Source of the DNA: Alkaliphilus metalliredigens QYMF
GTDB lineage: Bacteria > Bacillota > Clostridia > Peptostreptococcales > Natronincolaceae
Assembly: GCF_000016985.1 (NCBI RefSeq)
Contig: NC_009633.1
Coordinates: forward strand, 1,302,001 to 1,366,000
Direction of reading: 5' to 3'
Length of the DNA stretch: 64,000 nt
Shown: piece by piece, positions 62,226 through 64,000 of the stretch
How the letters are laid out: every line of letters begins with the position of its first letter
How positions within the stretch are numbered: the first letter of the stretch is position 1
Made by a program: the position numbers and the translations under genes
Notes under the pieces: model-generated
Seen by the model: the letters and a program-made list of their open reading frames with translations, nothing else
The model's database searches: none
Told to the model about the DNA's origin: nothing

Positions 62226-64000
62226 CCTGACTTCGGAACATCATTCATAATAAAAAGTGCTGAAGCCATCTGTTTACAGAGGTTTCAGTACTTTTTATTT
62301 TTGTTTTGCACTCACTACATCTTTTTAATTATATTGGAGATTTCATTACTCAGTAGAACATTCTTTTCAATTTTAAATATGTCTTGGTTTATTTTGCTCT
62401 TAAATAATTTGTCTGAGATCATATATAATTTGTCTACTTTGTAATCAATCTCATCTATAACAAACCCTTCTAGACCATTGATTATTTCATGGGTAGATAT
62501 TTCAACGTTTTTCTCTTCTAATTTATACTCTAATACTCTCTGGATGACTAAGGCCAAATAACAAATTAAAAAATGTGACCGGATTCTTCGTTCTTTAAAG
62601 TGATACACAGGTCTTGCTTTTAAATTTGTTTTTAATATTCTGAAGGACTCTTCAATTTTATACAGGGATTTATAAGCCACCATTATATCTGCTGGATTCA
62701 TCTCTACTTTATTGGTAACGATGTAAAAATATCCGAAATTCTCTTGTTCTTGTTTAATTTTTTCTTCATCGATCTCAATGTTTATTTTCTCTTTAGGATT
62801 ATCAACAGCTTTGTAATACTTGCTTTTAGATTTAGTTGTTGAATTAATTGTAAAATCTTTTATATTTTTTTTCGCTCTTTCAAGCATTTTATCTTGTTTA
62901 AACATCTCCCGTTCTTTGTAGACATCTGAATATTTTTTTATGATTAATTCATCATAGGTTTCATCATTGTGACTCACTTTTCTTTTACTGGTGATATAGC
63001 CGCTTTTATATTTAGCCTCGGCTTTAGAAGTGATGTTCCAAGATGAATTGAATTTCTTCTCTTTTAGATCTTTAGGCACTGCACTGCCCTTAGAACCTAC
63101 AATGTAGTTAAGCCCTTTGCCACGGATCATTTCTAAGTTAGCCCTTGAATTTAAGCCTCTGTCAGCAACGATAATAATTTCTTTTATGGTGTAATTATTT
63201 AATATATCGTCAATGACCTCTTTCATGGTATGTAATTCATGTTTGTTGCCTTTGAAAAGCCTATAGGAAATAGGGATGCCATTTGTGTCTATTAATAAAC
63301 CCATAACCACTTGTGTTTCATTTCTTTTATTATCCTTACTCATGCCTCTTTCTCTAAAACCGTCTTCATCAAAAGACTCAAAGTAATAGGTTGTGCAGTC
63401 ATAAAAGGCTAAAGATATATTTCTTTCTGGAACAATCTTTTCCATATGTTTATTGAGATGTTTGAAAAGTTTGTTTTCATTCATTTCAAAATTACTATCA
63501 TAAGACGTTATTAGTTCTTCTAATTCGTGAGAGGTATTGTTTATGTTAGTTTCTAATATTTTTTTAGCCTCTGAATCAACGGTATCTAAGAGAATCTCCA
63601 TATCGTTTATGACTTGAATGCCATCTTGTAACGCTTTAGATTTATGTTTATTAAATCCAGAAAAAACATCCAAAGAGGAATAAATATTATCGTTATTTAC
63701 AAAATTAAAATCATACAGGAAATCATCCTTTCTAGTAGCTACTTCAAGCTTACTAGAAGGATTGAATAATCTACCAAGTACTTGATAGAACATCATATCG
63801 CTAAAAGAATAATCAAGTTTAGAGTCTTTGACCATCTTAGAAAAGAAACTTTGTAATTCCAATTGGTTAAAGATTTCTAAGTATGGTAGATAGCCAATAT
63901 TTTTATGCTTAAGAGAAAGCTTATCTTTTGACATGGATACAATAAAATCTTCAAAGTTTTCAAATCCTCGAGAAGCTTCATCTAGTCTAATCATTTCTTT
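62226..64000 (-). mobile_element. IS1634-like insertion sequence, copy 2, right part outside the window
   Basis: It begins with the terminal repeat CCTGACTTCGGAAC and continues, nearly identical to copy 1 in reverse orientation, to the edge. About 330 bp of the element are missing. Confidence 0.92.
62315..64000 (-). CDS. IS1634-family DDE transposase, 5' partial
   Basis: The visible 561 residues match copy 1 from KEMIRLDEAS onward, with one change (Glu for Lys in EIFNQLELQ). The N-terminal about 58 residues lie outside the window. The high identity shows recent movement, and the pair in opposite orientation could promote inversion of 57.4-64 kb. Confidence 0.93.
   Translation of the reverse strand, partial: KEMIRLDEASRGFENFEDFIVSMSKDKLSLKHKNIGYLPYLEIFNQLELQSFFSKMVKDSKLDYSFSDMMFYQVLGRLFNPSSKLEVATRKDDFLYDFNFVNNDNIYSSLDVFSGFNKHKSKALQDGIQVINDMEILLDTVDSEAKKILETNINNTSHELEELITSYDSNFEMNENKLFKHLNKHMEKIVPERNISLAFYDCTTYYFESFDEDGFRERGMSKDNKRNETQVVMGLLIDTNGIPISYRLFKGNKHELHTMKEVIDDILNNYTIKEIIIVADRGLNSRANLEMIRGKGLNYIVGSKGSAVPKDLKEKKFNSSWNITSKAEAKYKSGYITSKRKVSHNDETYDELIIKKYSDVYKEREMFKQDKMLERAKKNIKDFTINSTTKSKSKYYKAVDNPKEKINIEIDEEKIKQEQENFGYFYIVTNKVEMNPADIMVAYKSLYKIEESFRILKTNLKARPVYHFKERRIRSHFLICYLALVIQRVLEYKLEEKNVEISTHEIINGLEGFVIDEIDYKVDKLYMISDKLFKSKINQDIFKIEKNVLLSNEISNIIKKM

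Noticed and set aside
1-64000. tRNA and rRNA genes
   Set aside because: No conserved tRNA arms with CCA ends or rRNA blocks were noticed by reading; a tRNAscan-type search was not possible.

Overview
The window comes from a low-GC, endospore-forming anaerobic Firmicute. It carries a GerA-type germination receptor operon, a clostridial AgrB/AgrD pair, two HD-GYP proteins and AGGAGG-rich ribosome sites, with frequent GTG and TTG starts. The gene set and style resemble Alkaliphilus and related Clostridia. The genus is an inference; no rRNA or tRNA gene was seen to confirm it.

Layout. 0-6 kb holds the end of a SpoIIE-type phosphatase, a Cache/GAF/HD-GYP protein, and a short single-PRD antiterminator that precedes ptsH-ptsI; a RAT/terminator switch lies between. 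6-18 kb is a sugar-acid locus. It contains an IclR regulator, KDPG aldolase, KDG kinase, two tandem GntR/FCD regulators, a tripartite tricarboxylate-type transporter (TctB, TctC, TctA), an IlvD/EDD dehydratase and a large glutamine synthetase-like protein. Together these suggest uptake of an aldonic acid, dehydration to a 2-keto-3-deoxy acid, then phosphorylation and cleavage. 18-25 kb has YtxH and DUF948-like proteins, a metallo-beta-lactamase-fold protein, a TVP38-family membrane protein, a GAF/HD-GYP protein, a PAS histidine kinase and an 80-bp tandem repeat.

The main finding lies at 25-46.5 kb. An ABC ATPase gene is split: its N-terminal part is at 45.9-46.5 kb, and its C-terminal part is at 26.0-26.2 kb, beside its permease. 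The break falls on a shared 14-bp core (ATAGCTTCTGCTAT), and 19.7 kb lies between the two copies. That segment encodes a large serine recombinase, an agr-like signalling locus, a germination receptor operon, and a complete hexuronate pathway (TRAP transporter, UxaC, UxuB-like reductase, UxuA, GntR regulator). Recombination between the cores would rejoin the ATPase gene in frame. The island pathway ends at KDG, which the kinase and aldolase at 7-8.8 kb can use.

46-57 kb is mostly housekeeping or stress-related: a cold-shock protein, a DNA glycosylase, a ComEC-like hydrolase with DUF3006 behind a LexA-type box, NagZ, GlnA, an orphan CitB-type response regulator, malic enzyme and a radical SAM protein. 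A structured 125-bp tandem repeat joins the regulator gene to the malic enzyme gene. 57-64 kb is an insertion-sequence cluster. One IS1634-like element sits inside an older, nonsense-mutated IS and is flanked by a 98-bp direct duplication. A second, nearly identical copy runs off the right edge. Several small genes between them are broken or frameshifted.
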